NCBI GenBank assembly: GCA_014377915.1
Contig: JACMOT010000132.1
Coordinates: 1-29,324 of the forward strand
Length of the DNA: 29,324 nt
Direction of reading: 5' to 3'
Source of the DNA: Tardiphaga sp.
Lineage (GTDB): Bacteria; Pseudomonadota; Alphaproteobacteria; Rhizobiales; Xanthobacteraceae
The notes under the pieces were generated by a model. That model had not been told where the DNA came from. It saw only the letters and a list, made by a program, of their open reading frames with translations, and ran no database searches. Positions 1 to 7,853 of this stretch are shown here, piece after piece (the stretch's first letter is position 1; each line of letters begins with the position of its first letter). Made by a program: the position numbers and the translations under genes.

Positions 1-513
1 GCCCATGTAGGCCACCGTTTTCGGTTTCATCACGTCGACAAGGTAGGCGTTGAATGCGCTCGAATTGCCTGAGACGGTGTTGTTGATCTGGAACATCCAC
101 GGATTGCCTTGATCGGTGATGGCGTCAGCCTGAGCTCCGGCATTTACCTGCAGCATCCGTCCCTTGGTGACCGACGATTCAGCGAGCACCACCGAGCTGT
201 TGGTTCCACCGGTGCTTGCCTTGACGCGGCCGTCCGACATCAACTTCTGCACAGCCGCGACGCCGCCCTGCGGCGACCCCTTGTCATCCTCGAACACCAG
301 CTCGATCAAGCGCCCGCCAAGGATCCCACCCTTGGCGTTGATCCCTTCAACGGCGAGTTCAGCGCCACGCCTAACGTCCTGCCCGTAAGTTGCGGCACCG
401 CCGGAAAACGGTGCAGCAATGCCGATCCGGACAGTTTCCGCCGCCGTCGCCGCCACGCTGAACAGGGAGCTTAGGGCGACGGCGCAGGCCATCGACTTCA
501 TACGTTGCACCAT
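1..513 (-). CDS. Branched-chain amino acid-type ABC transporter solute-binding protein, partial (C-terminus off window)
   Basis: This periplasmic receptor of a Liv/HAAT-type ABC importer is cut by the left edge, leaving 171 codons. It opens with a typical Sec signal peptide: Met-Val-Gln-Arg-Met-Lys, a hydrophobic stretch, then an Ala-Thr-Ala-Ala processing site near residue 25. The mature start VRIGIAAPFSGG matches the first beta strand of the Peripla_BP_6 fold, and INAKGGILGGR and ELVFEDD are the usual following motifs. The ATG at 513 is used; an in-frame ATG at 501 is also possible. It lies 51 bp downstream of the dienelactone-hydrolase-like gene on the same strand, so it probably shares that transcript, with permease and ATPase genes expected beyond the edge. 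Family members in this group often bind aromatic or dicarboxylic acids rather than amino acids. The ligand here is unknown. Confidence 0.9.
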   Translation of the reverse strand, partial: MVQRMKSMACAVALSSLFSVAATAAETVRIGIAAPFSGGAATYGQDVRRGAELAVEGINAKGGILGGRLIELVFEDDKGSPQGGVAAVQKLMSDGRVKASTGGTNSSVVLAESSVTKGRMLQVNAGAQADAITDQGNPWMFQINNTVSGNSSAFNAYLVDVMKPKTVAYMG

Positions 514-564
514 AACGTTTCCTCTATTTTCGTGTCTATTTGGATGGCAGACTTTTCGGAATTG

Positions 565-1308
565 TCAGAGCGTGCGGCGGAACATTGCAAACAACCGCTC
601 CCAATGACGCTCCGAACTGGCCTTGTGGTAGAGCCGCCGCGTGGGAAACGCGAAACCGTGTTCGGATTCAGGATAGAATTCAATGCTGCCGTTCATGCCG
701 GTCTCAGCAATGATCTGGCGCAACTGGGCGATAATCTCTTCGGTGATGTAATGGTCATGCTCGGCGCAGGCGAAATACATCTCGCCCTTGATGTTCGATG
801 CCAGCAGATGTGCCGAATCCGGCTGGTCCGAAATCAGACGAGCGCCATACACGGAGGCGGCGGCAGCCACGCGCTCGGGAAACGCGCCGGCGACGCGGAA
901 CACATAGCGACCGCTCATGCAGTAACCGACGATGCCCAACTTGCCCTGGCGCGCGGCAGAGTCGGTATCGAGAAAGTCGAACAGCGACTGGGTGTCCTGC
1001 TCGACCATGGTGTTGGTGAGACTACGATTCAGCTTCCAAAGCAGCGCAATACGATCTTCATAAGCCGGATCATGCAGGCGGTTGGCATCGAGATCGACGC
1101 AGCGCGCCAGCCGGTAATATAGGTTCGGCAGGATCACATAATAGCCGACCGAGGCCAGCCGGCGGCACATGTCGGACAGTTCTTCGCGAACGCCGACGGA
1201 ATCCATATAGTGAATGACGACCGGAAACGGGCCTTCGCCGTCGGGGCGGAAGATGTATGTGTTCATCTGTCCATCGCGCGTGGCGATATCGACCACCGAT
1301 TCCCGCAT
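565..1308 (-). CDS. Dienelactone hydrolase-family protein
   Basis: This is a cytoplasmic alpha/beta hydrolase of the dienelactone hydrolase family, whose known members open lactone rings such as 4-carboxymethylenebut-2-en-4-olide. Counting from the ATG at 1308 (247 aa), the nucleophile Cys130 sits in GYCMSGR, the acid Asp185 in CAEHDHY and the base His217 in PESEHGFAFP. These are the DLH-type Cys-Asp-His triad in the right order, and the length fits the family. The frame is open to a TTG at 1320, but AGGG directly abuts that codon. The ATG at 1308 has GGA about 7 nt upstream and is preferred. It lies 139 bp behind the IclR gene and leads into the solute-receptor gene. An inverted repeat at 1392-1440 just upstream could be its operator. 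Its place in a CoA-thioester cluster suggests hydrolysis of a lactone or enol-lactone intermediate, but this is inferred. Confidence 0.85.
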   Translation of the reverse strand: MRESVVDIATRDGQMNTYIFRPDGEGPFPVVIHYMDSVGVREELSDMCRRLASVGYYVILPNLYYRLARCVDLDANRLHDPAYEDRIALLWKLNRSLTNTMVEQDTQSLFDFLDTDSAARQGKLGIVGYCMSGRYVFRVAGAFPERVAAAASVYGARLISDQPDSAHLLASNIKGEMYFACAEHDHYITEEIIAQLRQIIAETGMNGSIEFYPESEHGFAFPTRRLYHKASSERHWERLFAMFRRTL

Positions 1309-1391
1309 TCGTTTATCCAACCCTGCATATTTTTTATCGCGGCTTGCGCCGCCTTGGTTAGCTGCACTATGCGGCGATCAATTGCATCGAT

Positions 1392-1440
1392 CTAGTACTT
1401 TCACATGAGCGTTAGCGTTTCCACATCCGTGAAAGACTAG
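1392..1440. promoter_or_regulatory. Long inverted repeat upstream of the DLH gene, putative IclR operator
   Basis: CTAGTACTTTCAC (1392-1404) and GTGAAAGACTAG (1429-1440) are inverted copies of each other apart from one extra A, with 24 bp between them. The position, between the IclR stop and the DLH start, and the TTTCAC/GTGAAA core shared with 2223-2243 and 7804-7810 suggest a regulator site. The 24-base loop and lack of a T-run make a terminator less likely, though it could also end iclR transcripts. Confidence 0.45.
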
Positions 1441-1447
1441 GTTGCGA

Positions 1448-2203
1448 CTACGCGTCGCTCTCGATGACAAATTTCGCGATTCCCGCCCGCAGTTCACCAA
1501 CGATCTGCTTCTTCTTCTCCTCGAGGCGATCGACGGGGCCTCCTACGCCGATCGCGAGAATGCGGCCATGCCGGCGTATCGGCAGAACCATTCCAATTAC
1601 GCCGGCGCCGACAGTTACCGAATGCTTGGAAAAGACGAAGCCTTGTTTCCTGATTTCCTTCACACGCGCCATCAGATCAGGAAGCGTAATGCGTAATTTG
1701 CGATCTTCTTCTTCTGCGTTGATGCGCCGCAATAATTTCTCGATCATGTCGTCGCTGCGCGCGCTGAGCAGCAGCCAGCCGAGCCCAGACCGCGCCAGCG
1801 GTCGCACGGTTCCCGGTTTGAGGTGAAACCTGATCGCGTAAGTTGATGGGATTATGTGGATATACTGGGCGAACAGATCGCTTTGCGTACCGATGCTGAT
1901 AGTTTCGCGCGTGAGCTCGCTCATGTGCTTCATCAAAGCCAGGATGCGGCTTTCTCCGAACAGCGCGCCCTGCACCCAATTGCCAAGCGTCGCGATGCGC
2001 ATAGTCGGCATGTAGGTCCGCGAGTAACCGTCATAATCGAGATAGCCCATTACAACCATGCTTTTCAGCAGTGCCGATGCACTAGAGACCGGGTAGTCGA
2101 AGTGCGCCGAGATGTCCTTCAAGCTGATTGGCTGCTGGATCTCGTCGAAATATTCGAGGACTTCAAAGAGCCGCCGCGCGGTCTTGATGACGCTGTCTGA
2201 CAT
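1448..2203 (-). CDS. IclR-family transcriptional regulator
   Basis: The 251-residue product has the two-domain IclR layout. An N-terminal winged helix-turn-helix spans roughly residues 8-65, with the recognition region around ISLKDISAHFDYPVSSASAL and the wing at MGYLDYDGYSRTY. A C-terminal effector domain follows from about residue 75, with a late GVIGMVLPIRRHGRILAIGVGG segment typical of the ligand pocket. The ATG at 2203 gives a full-length protein. It is divergent from the crotonase gene at 2307 and upstream of the DLH and receptor genes on its own strand, so it is the obvious local regulator of region A. IclR proteins usually sense a pathway acid or CoA ester and may repress or activate. 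Half-sites with a GTGAAA core lie on both sides of the gene. The effector is unknown. Confidence 0.93.
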   Translation of the reverse strand: MSDSVIKTARRLFEVLEYFDEIQQPISLKDISAHFDYPVSSASALLKSMVVMGYLDYDGYSRTYMPTMRIATLGNWVQGALFGESRILALMKHMSELTRETISIGTQSDLFAQYIHIIPSTYAIRFHLKPGTVRPLARSGLGWLLLSARSDDMIEKLLRRINAEEEDRKLRITLPDLMARVKEIRKQGFVFSKHSVTVGAGVIGMVLPIRRHGRILAIGVGGPVDRLEEKKKQIVGELRAGIAKFVIESDA

Positions 2204-2222
2204 ATCCGCCCTGGTTCTTTCA

Positions 2223-2243
2223 TTTTCACGAGTATGTAAGTGA
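2223..2243. promoter_or_regulatory. Inverted repeat in the iclR/crotonase divergent promoter region
   Basis: TTTTCAC (2223-2229) faces GTGA (2240-2243) across 10 bp, inside the 103-bp gap between the divergent starts at 2203 and 2307. It shares the TTTCAC/GTGA core with the longer repeat at 1392-1440. It is a plausible autoregulatory IclR site, but the match is short. Confidence 0.35.
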
Positions 2244-2306
2244 CGCGCAGCTCAGCGCAATGACTTTTCTTGCATCCTTGCGTTTGATACGCGGGCTGGA
2301 GCTTCA

Positions 2307-3116
2307 ATGGAGATGAACATGACGGCAACGACGGATATTCTGATTGATGTGACGGATCGTGTCGCGACGCTCACTCTGAATCGGCCGGACCGAATGAATG
2401 CATGGTCGCCGGCCATGGAGCAGGCATTGCAGGGGCGTATCGCCGACGCTGTCGCGAATGATGATGTCCGCGCCATCGTTCTGACGGGCGCCGGCCGCGC
2501 GTTCTGCGTCGGCGCCGAAATGGGCAAACTCGCGGAAGGATCCAGTGGCGCGCCGGCGGCAAAGCCGGTGGCCCCCCGCGCGGGAAATTTCGACCAGCGA
2601 TACAGCTATCTGCTCGACGTTCCCAAGCCGCTGATCGCAGCCATCAACGGCCCGGTCGCCGGCGTTGGACTGTGTCTCACGCTGTATTGCGACCTGCGTT
2701 ACATGGCGGCGGGCAACAAGCTGTCGACGTCGTTTGCCCGCCGCGGGCTTGTCGCCGAGCATGGCAGCGCGTGGATGCTGTCGCGGCTGGTTGGCCCGAT
2801 GAATGCGGCGGACCTACTGCTGTCGGCACGCACCGTTGTGGCAGAGGAGGCTGAACGCATGGGGCTGGTCAGGGTACTGCCGGCGGACGGCTTCCGCGCG
2901 GCCGTCCATGCGATAGCATCCGACATGGCCAATCTGTCCTCGCCGCGCGCGATGAGGATCATCAAACAGCAACTCGCGCTTTCGCCGTTCCACGATCTCG
3001 CGGCGGCCACGCAACTCGCTGATGCCGAAATCGCCAAATGTCGCGGAACGGCGGACTACAAGGAGGGTGTCGCTCACTACGTCGAGAAACGGAAGCCCGA
3101 TTTCACCGGGAATTGA
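2307..3116 (+). CDS. Enoyl-CoA hydratase/isomerase (crotonase) family protein
   Basis: This crotonase-fold enzyme of 269 aa acts on an acyl-CoA. The two oxyanion-hole segments are visible: GAGRAFCVGAEMG around residues 61-73 and NGPVAGVGLC around 114-123. The active-site helix region reads GLVAEHGSAW, so Glu151 takes the place of the Asp in the PDGG motif of PaaG-like isomerases. The position of hydratase Glu144 looks like Phe, and Asp169 falls where hydratase Glu164 would be. That pattern fits an isomerase-like or atypical member better than a classical hydratase; this alignment is from memory. ATGs occur at 2307, 2313 and 2319. GGAG at 2298-2301 serves 2307 and a second GGAG at 2309-2312 would serve 2319. 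It is the only region A enzyme gene on the plus strand, divergent from iclR and convergent with the second crotonase. Confidence 0.9.
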   Translation: MEMNMTATTDILIDVTDRVATLTLNRPDRMNAWSPAMEQALQGRIADAVANDDVRAIVLTGAGRAFCVGAEMGKLAEGSSGAPAAKPVAPRAGNFDQRYSYLLDVPKPLIAAINGPVAGVGLCLTLYCDLRYMAAGNKLSTSFARRGLVAEHGSAWMLSRLVGPMNAADLLLSARTVVAEEAERMGLVRVLPADGFRAAVHAIASDMANLSSPRAMRIIKQQLALSPFHDLAAATQLADAEIAKCRGTADYKEGVAHYVEKRKPDFTGN

Positions 3117-3217
3117 CAAGGGCAGCCGCGTGACAGCGCCTCCATAGCAAGGAACTCTTGCGACGAAGCGATCTGGCCACTCGCCTCTGCTTGTGGCTTT
3201 CAGGACTGCTTCGCCGC

Positions 3218-3244
3218 GGAAAAGTCGGCAGGACCGACTTTTCC
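3218..3244. terminator. Hairpin between convergent crotonase genes, likely bidirectional terminator
   Basis: GGAAAAGTCGG (3218-3228) and CCGACTTTTCC (3234-3244) form a perfect 11-bp stem with a 5-base loop. It lies in the 178-bp gap between the convergent stops at 3116 and 3295. The A4/T4 tracts at the stem base suit termination in both directions. Nothing else was recognised in this gap. Confidence 0.7.
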
Positions 3245-3294
3245 AGGCTCCCAATGACGGGACCGGCGTGGGGTCGACGCCAAGACATTCCTGT

Positions 3295-4074
3295 CTAGCG
3301 ACCTTGAAAATTGGCGATGCGGCGCTCAGCTGTGGCCTTGACGCCCTCCTTGAAATCGTTGGTCTCCCTGAGCCAGGATTGCTCCTCAAGTTCGTGGTCC
3401 GTTGCGGCAGCCACGCGGTCGGCCAGGCCGGCGCGCATGGTCGCCCGCGTGGAGAGCAGGCCCAGCGGCGAACATTCGGCAATTTCACTCGCAAGCTGCA
3501 ACGCCGCCGCACGCACCTCGTCCCGCGCCACCAGAACCGATGCCAATCCCATGCGGTAGGCATCCTCGCCGGTGAACCGCCGGCTGGTGTAGAACATCAG
3601 CGCGGCGTTGGTCTTGCCGACCGCCTCGGTCAGCGTAACGGTGAGACCAAAGCCCGGGTGAAATCCGAGTTTGGTGAAATTCGCGGCAAACCTTGCTTCC
3701 GGGCACGTCACACGAAAATCCGCCGACATGGCAAGGCCAAACCCGCCGCCGATCGCAGCGCCATGCACGGCGGCAATGATCGGTTTCTTGTTGCGGAATA
3801 TTCGGACCGCCTCGCGATATAGTTCGCCCGAGCTGGCCTTGGCTGCGGCTGGCGTCGGCGGGCCGGAATTAGCAAAATTGGCACCCGCGCAAAACGCCTT
3901 GCCGTTGGCCGCGAGCACCACTGCGCGGCATTGGTCGTCGCGGTCGATCTCTTCCAGAGCATCGGCTATCTGCTGGATGAGCGCCATGTCAAAGAAGTTT
4001 AGCGGCGGGCGCCGGATTTCGATGGTCGTCACGTAGCCACTGGATTCGACGTGGATGTCTTTGACTTCGCTCAT
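3295..4074 (-). CDS. Crotonase-family protein lacking both classical hydratase glutamates
   Basis: This 259-residue crotonase is the last gene of the CoA-transferase operon. Oxyanion-hole motifs are clear at AFCAGANF (about residues 60-67) and HGAAIGGGFGLAM (about 104-116). Aligned by eye with enoyl-CoA hydratase, Glu144 corresponds to Phe in ANFTKLG and Glu164 to Leu in AALMF, so neither catalytic acid is present. The protein may therefore be an isomerase, a thioester hydrolase or a C-C cleaving member such as those that open cyclic keto-CoA rings. The frame runs open well upstream into the acyl-CoA dehydrogenase, but the ATG at 4074 has AAGGA six bases ahead and begins the conserved fold, so that start is chosen. 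It sits 22 bp behind the dehydrogenase stop. Confidence 0.9.
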   Translation of the reverse strand: MSEVKDIHVESSGYVTTIEIRRPPLNFFDMALIQQIADALEEIDRDDQCRAVVLAANGKAFCAGANFANSGPPTPAAAKASSGELYREAVRIFRNKKPIIAAVHGAAIGGGFGLAMSADFRVTCPEARFAANFTKLGFHPGFGLTVTLTEAVGKTNAALMFYTSRRFTGEDAYRMGLASVLVARDEVRAAALQLASEIAECSPLGLLSTRATMRAGLADRVAAATDHELEEQSWLRETNDFKEGVKATAERRIANFQGR

Positions 4075-4096
4075 GGCATGTCCTTGATCAGTGGTG

Positions 4097-5260
4097 TCAG
4101 CGCAACCCAAGGCCGCGCGCAATGATTCCGCGCAGCACTTCTGTGGTGCCGCCCTGGATGGTAAGTTTCGGCGCGATCTTGATGTTGAACGCCAGGCGTT
4201 CGTTGAGGGTCGCGTGGTTGGTGGCGTCGGGATCGATGAACGCGGCGAGATCGCGCACACGGTGTGGCAACTGCTGCTCCCAGATCGTTCCCATGTCCTT
4301 GACGATAGCGGCTTCGACCACCGGCTCCCGACCTGCTTCCAGCATGCCGGCGACCGACACCGACATCCGCCGCAATGTGTGCAACTGCGCGACAAGGCGG
4401 CCAACGCCTTCCGCAGCGCGGATATCCGGATTGGGTCCGAGCGCGCGCACCAGTTCGGTGAGTACCGTGTAAGTTTCCAGGAATCGTTCCGGCCCGCTCC
4501 GCTCATAGGCCAGTTCGCTGGTCGCCTGCTTCCACGCGCCGTTGATTTCGCCGAGCACATGGTCATCCGAAATGAAGGCGTCGGTGAACACTACCTCGTT
4601 GAATTCCATCTGACCGCTCATCTGTCCGATCAGATTACAAACGATCCCGGGCGTCGTCATGTCGACGAGGAAAGACGTCAGACCGTGGCGGCGATTATCT
4701 TTCGTGGCCGGCGATGTCCGGAAAAGGCCGATCATGTAGTCGGAAACGTTGGCGTTGCTCGTCCAAATTTTGGTCCCGTTGATGCGCCAGCCGCCCTCCA
4801 CCTTGGACGCCTTGGTGTTAGCGGCAAACAGGTCGGAGCCCGAATTCGGTTCGCTCATACCGACGCAGAAACTGATTTCGCCACGGATGATCCGCGGCAG
4901 AATATCCTGCTTAATGCGCTCGGCCGCATAGCGGATCAGCGTCGGCCCGCTTTGCCGATCCGCCACGAAAAACTGGCGCACCGGCGCGTTTGCGACACGC
5001 ATCTCTTCGGTGACCACATAGCGCTCCAGAAAGCTACGGGCCTGGCCGCCATACTGTTTGGGCCAGGTCATTCCAATCCAGCCACGCGCGCCGACGCGCT
5101 TGCTGAATCCCCTCGCGTCATCGGAGTTGGCGCTGCCAGGCGATTGCGGATTGAAGGTCCCGGCGGCGATTTCCTCGGCGAGAAAGCCGCGGACCTCGTT
5201 GCGCAATTGCTGGCAATACGGCGGCAGGCGGATCGGATCGAAACGGAGAGCAGTCGACAT
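4097..5260 (-). CDS. Acyl-CoA dehydrogenase, larger member of a tandem pair
   Basis: This FAD enzyme of 387 aa would make an alpha,beta double bond in an acyl-CoA. It has the whole family layout: an N-terminal helical domain, the FAD/substrate segment FCVGMSEPNSGSD near residues 131-143, WRINGTKIWTSNA at 158-170, and the C-terminal GGTTEVLRGIIAR near 370-382. The MCAD-type base (Glu376 in YEGT) is replaced, since the loop here reads QGGT. Glu253 in LAYERSG lies where isovaleryl- and long-chain acyl-CoA dehydrogenases carry their base, so activity is still possible. The ATG at 5260 is preferred over an upstream start at 5305 that overlaps the previous gene. It lies 20 bp after a smaller dehydrogenase, an arrangement typical of two-subunit enzymes. 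The electron acceptor would be ETF. Confidence 0.92.
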   Translation of the reverse strand: MSTALRFDPIRLPPYCQQLRNEVRGFLAEEIAAGTFNPQSPGSANSDDARGFSKRVGARGWIGMTWPKQYGGQARSFLERYVVTEEMRVANAPVRQFFVADRQSGPTLIRYAAERIKQDILPRIIRGEISFCVGMSEPNSGSDLFAANTKASKVEGGWRINGTKIWTSNANVSDYMIGLFRTSPATKDNRRHGLTSFLVDMTTPGIVCNLIGQMSGQMEFNEVVFTDAFISDDHVLGEINGAWKQATSELAYERSGPERFLETYTVLTELVRALGPNPDIRAAEGVGRLVAQLHTLRRMSVSVAGMLEAGREPVVEAAIVKDMGTIWEQQLPHRVRDLAAFIDPDATNHATLNERLAFNIKIAPKLTIQGGTTEVLRGIIARGLGLR

Positions 5261-5280
5261 GATGATGATTCCGGAACGGT

Positions 5281-6366
5281 TCAGCGAGACGAAACGAGGG
5301 GCCACAGTTCGTCGGCGCCGCGCCGACCGATGAGGTTGCCGAGTTCAGCCGCCCAGTAGCTTTCGACGCCAAAATCGTCGCGCCACGCAAGCGCGCGCAA
5401 TGTAAGCCGGTGCAGGATATGCTCGGAGGTGTAGCCGATGGCGCCGTGTACCTGATGTACGATCGCCGCGCCCTTCTCGGCCGCTTCACCGCAACGAATC
5501 TTGGCGGACGCAACTTCGAGAAATACGTCGTCACCGTCCAGGCCCGACGCCAGCGCATCCGCGGCGGAGCATGCTGCGCTGACGGCCGCGGCTACTTCGC
5601 CGCTGAGCCGGGCGAGGTTGTGCTGCACCGCCTGATACTTCGAAATCTGCTTTTCGAAGGCAATCCGCTCGGTGGCGTAACGCGTGGAGATGTCGAGCAT
5701 GGTTTCAAGCGCGCCGGCAATCTGCTGGCAGCGCGCAACGCTGCCCATCAGCAACAGTGCGCGGACATTCCATCCGGCGGGCGCCGCTCCAATAACGAGC
5801 GGATGCACAGCCGAGAACATCACCTCGTCGGCTGGATCGCCTGCCAGATTGACGCCCTGCTCGATCATGCAATCGGTCACGGCCACAAGCGCGATCGATA
5901 AATCCCGATCGCCGGACGCCAGCACCGCGATCGACTCCACATCGCGCGCGAACGGAACCCGTCGCGCCCGCCCAGTGAGACGACCATCCGCACCCAGAAT
6001 GACGCGATCCCGCGGTCCGGCCGGCGCGACCGTCATCGCCGTGTTCGGCGGTTCGATGCCGGCTTGCGCAAGCAGCCATCCCGCCAGCATTGTTTCCGCG
6101 AGCGGCAGCGCCACAGCGGCCCTGCCCGCGGCGCGCAGCGCGCCGAATCCATCGGCGAGATCTGCCGATCCGCCGTCCGTCGCGACCCAAGCCATCGGCA
6201 GCCCGGAATCGCTCAACGCCCGCCAAAGCGGTGCCTTCCATGCGTCGCCGCGCGATTGAATGACCGCCTGCGAATCCGCAAGGTCTGCGAAAATCCGCTC
6301 GGCCATCTCGACGACGAGATTTCCTTCATCAGACACGACAACGCCCCCTGCAATCATCTCGTTCAC
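5281..6366 (-). CDS. Acyl-CoA dehydrogenase, smaller member of a tandem pair
   Basis: This 361-residue protein is a divergent acyl-CoA dehydrogenase. The C-terminal half carries the recognisable signature ERIAFEKQISKYQAVQHNLA, with the arginine and glutamine that contact FAD across the dimer, and VHGAIGYTSEHILHR. The middle beta domain is poorly conserved and the C-terminal loop with the catalytic Glu is absent. Heterotetrameric enzymes such as the mycobacterial ChsE pairs combine one complete and one such degenerate subunit, so this is probably the partner of the 4097-5260 product rather than an independent enzyme; this is inference from the tandem order. A GTG start at 6366 is used because it gives the fuller N-terminus; an ATG at 6357 is an alternative, and neither has a clear Shine-Dalgarno. 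It follows the CoA-transferase stop by 32 bp. Confidence 0.87.
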   Translation of the reverse strand: MNEMIAGGVVVSDEGNLVVEMAERIFADLADSQAVIQSRGDAWKAPLWRALSDSGLPMAWVATDGGSADLADGFGALRAAGRAAVALPLAETMLAGWLLAQAGIEPPNTAMTVAPAGPRDRVILGADGRLTGRARRVPFARDVESIAVLASGDRDLSIALVAVTDCMIEQGVNLAGDPADEVMFSAVHPLVIGAAPAGWNVRALLLMGSVARCQQIAGALETMLDISTRYATERIAFEKQISKYQAVQHNLARLSGEVAAAVSAACSAADALASGLDGDDVFLEVASAKIRCGEAAEKGAAIVHQVHGAIGYTSEHILHRLTLRALAWRDDFGVESYWAAELGNLIGRRGADELWPLVSSR

Positions 6367-6398
6367 GTTTATTATTGGATGTCCGGCGCGATACGTCG

Positions 6399-7625
6399 CT
6401 ACATAGGGGCCGGCTCGGCGATACCGATCACGCCGTCAGCCTCCAGACTGCCAATTTCCTCGGGCGTCAGATTAAGCATGCTTGACAGGATTTCGTGGTT
6501 GTGCTGGCCGAGTCGTGGCGAGGGCTGGCTGGGCACCTTATCGACGCCATGCAGCCGCAGTGGACTGTTGGGTACCACGATGCGCCCGAACTGCGGATGG
6601 TCGATCCATTCCAGCATGCCGCGTTCGTGCATGTGCGTGTCGTTGGTGACCTCGATGAGATCCCGAACCGGTGCTGCCGGCACCTTGTACGTGGTGAAGA
6701 TTTTTCCCGCTTCGGCCTTGCTGTGCCGTCCGGTCCATTCCGAAATCAGCCCATCGACCTCTTCGATATGACGAACCCGCAATTCCTTTGACAGATATCG
6801 CGGATCGCCGATTAGGTCAGGGCGCTCGATGGCCTTGAGCAGGTTCGACCAATGGCTTTCGTTGATGCCGATGATGGCGATGAAACCATCGGAGGTCGCG
6901 TAGACATTATACGGTGCGGCAGCCAGCCCCCCGTGCCGGTTTCCGGTGCGCGGCGGCGCGATGCCCTTGTCGTAAACAAAGGCGAGGTTCGAAGCGAGCG
7001 TCGGATATACCGTCTCCTGCATCGCCACCTCCACCAACCGCCCTTTGTTGGTGAAGGTGCGCTCGTACAGCGCAGTCATGATACCGCCATAGAGATGGAT
7101 GCCGCTGAGAAAATCGACCACAGCGGGACCGCACTTGACCGGCGGACCGTCGGGAAAACCGGTAACGCTCATCATGCCCGACGCCGCCTGGACGGTGACG
7201 TCCATCGCGAGATTGTCGCGGTCGCGCCCGGTAATGCCGTATCCCGATCCCGACGCATAGATTAGCAGAGGATTTATTTTCGAAAGCACTGACCAACCGA
7301 CACCAAGCTTGTCCATCACGCCGGGCGCATAATTTTCCAGCAACACATCAGCCTGTGCGGCGAGTTTCTTCAGCACGTCTTGGCCGCGAGGACTTTTCAG
7401 ATTCAGCGTGATATCGCGCTTGTTCGCATTCAGCATAGCGAACGGTACCGCCGCGCCCCTGCTAACCGCCACACGCTGCCGCACCGGCTCGCCTGCCAGC
7501 GGCTCGACCTTAATGACATTGGCGCCGGCCTTTGCCATCAGCAACGTTGCATAGGGGCCTTGATAGACTTGGCCGAGATCAATCACCGTCACGCCGTCTA
7601 GCGGAAGATTCCTGCGTTCAGACAA
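6399..7625 (-). CDS. Class III CoA-transferase (CaiB/BaiF family)
   Basis: This 408-residue enzyme would move CoA from a donor such as succinyl-CoA to the pathway acid, the activation step for the dehydrogenases and crotonases downstream. The N-terminus LPLDGVTVIDLGQVYQGPYAT and the VIKVEP segment are classic for the family. Asp142 in LAMDVTVQAASGMMSVTG is the catalytic aspartate that forms the mixed anhydride. Length is normal. The start is TTG at 7625: GAGG lies about nine bases upstream, the only nearby ATG is out of frame, and the next in-frame ATG would remove the conserved N-terminus. It is first in a four-gene operon with both dehydrogenases and a crotonase. A 228-bp AT-richer region precedes it, ending at the IS3 element. 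Confidence 0.93.
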   Translation of the reverse strand: MSERRNLPLDGVTVIDLGQVYQGPYATLLMAKAGANVIKVEPLAGEPVRQRVAVSRGAAVPFAMLNANKRDITLNLKSPRGQDVLKKLAAQADVLLENYAPGVMDKLGVGWSVLSKINPLLIYASGSGYGITGRDRDNLAMDVTVQAASGMMSVTGFPDGPPVKCGPAVVDFLSGIHLYGGIMTALYERTFTNKGRLVEVAMQETVYPTLASNLAFVYDKGIAPPRTGNRHGGLAAAPYNVYATSDGFIAIIGINESHWSNLLKAIERPDLIGDPRYLSKELRVRHIEEVDGLISEWTGRHSKAEAGKIFTTYKVPAAPVRDLIEVTNDTHMHERGMLEWIDHPQFGRIVVPNSPLRLHGVDKVPSQPSPRLGQHNHEILSSMLNLTPEEIGSLEADGVIGIAEPAPM

Positions 7626-7853
7626 ATTGGTTTCCTCGCCATTGGATGTCGGCAGACTGCAATGCGCACAGAAGTGCGATTAAAGTGACCACCGAGTTGC
7701 CTGACAGGCTATTTTTTATGCTACGCTCAAGCCGTAAGTCACCATGAGAGACGCGAACTTTGAAATCCAGTCAAAACACAGGTGAAGATGCATTTGCATA
7801 TCTGTGAAAGTGGCTTGTTGCGTAAAGACTAGCCTCACTAGAGTTTTGTATCT
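7626..7853. promoter_or_regulatory. Promoter-bearing region upstream of the CoA-transferase operon
   Basis: This gap holds no convincing gene and is visibly AT-richer than its surroundings. It should contain the promoter of the minus-strand operon starting at 7625. CAGGTGAAG (7781-7789) and CTGTGAAAG (7802-7810) are direct half-sites similar to the GTGAAAG arm at 1429-1435. The strings GTTGCG and AAAGACTAG following at 7817-7832 also recur just after that arm around 1431-1446. A shared IclR regulator is the simple explanation. The region is truncated on the right by the IS. Confidence 0.45.

Noticed and set aside
505..1122. Plus-strand frame opposite the dienelactone-hydrolase-like gene
   Set aside because: The minus strand carries an intact Cys-Asp-His triad; the plus frame has no recognisable features.
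3295..4566. Extended 423-codon frame for the minus-strand crotonase
   Set aside because: The extra N-terminal part is an out-of-frame reading of the acyl-CoA dehydrogenase; the ATG at 4074 has a good ribosome site and begins the crotonase fold.
4091..5359. Plus-strand open frame opposite the larger acyl-CoA dehydrogenase
   Set aside because: The minus-strand frame encodes all the dehydrogenase motifs; the plus frame shows none.
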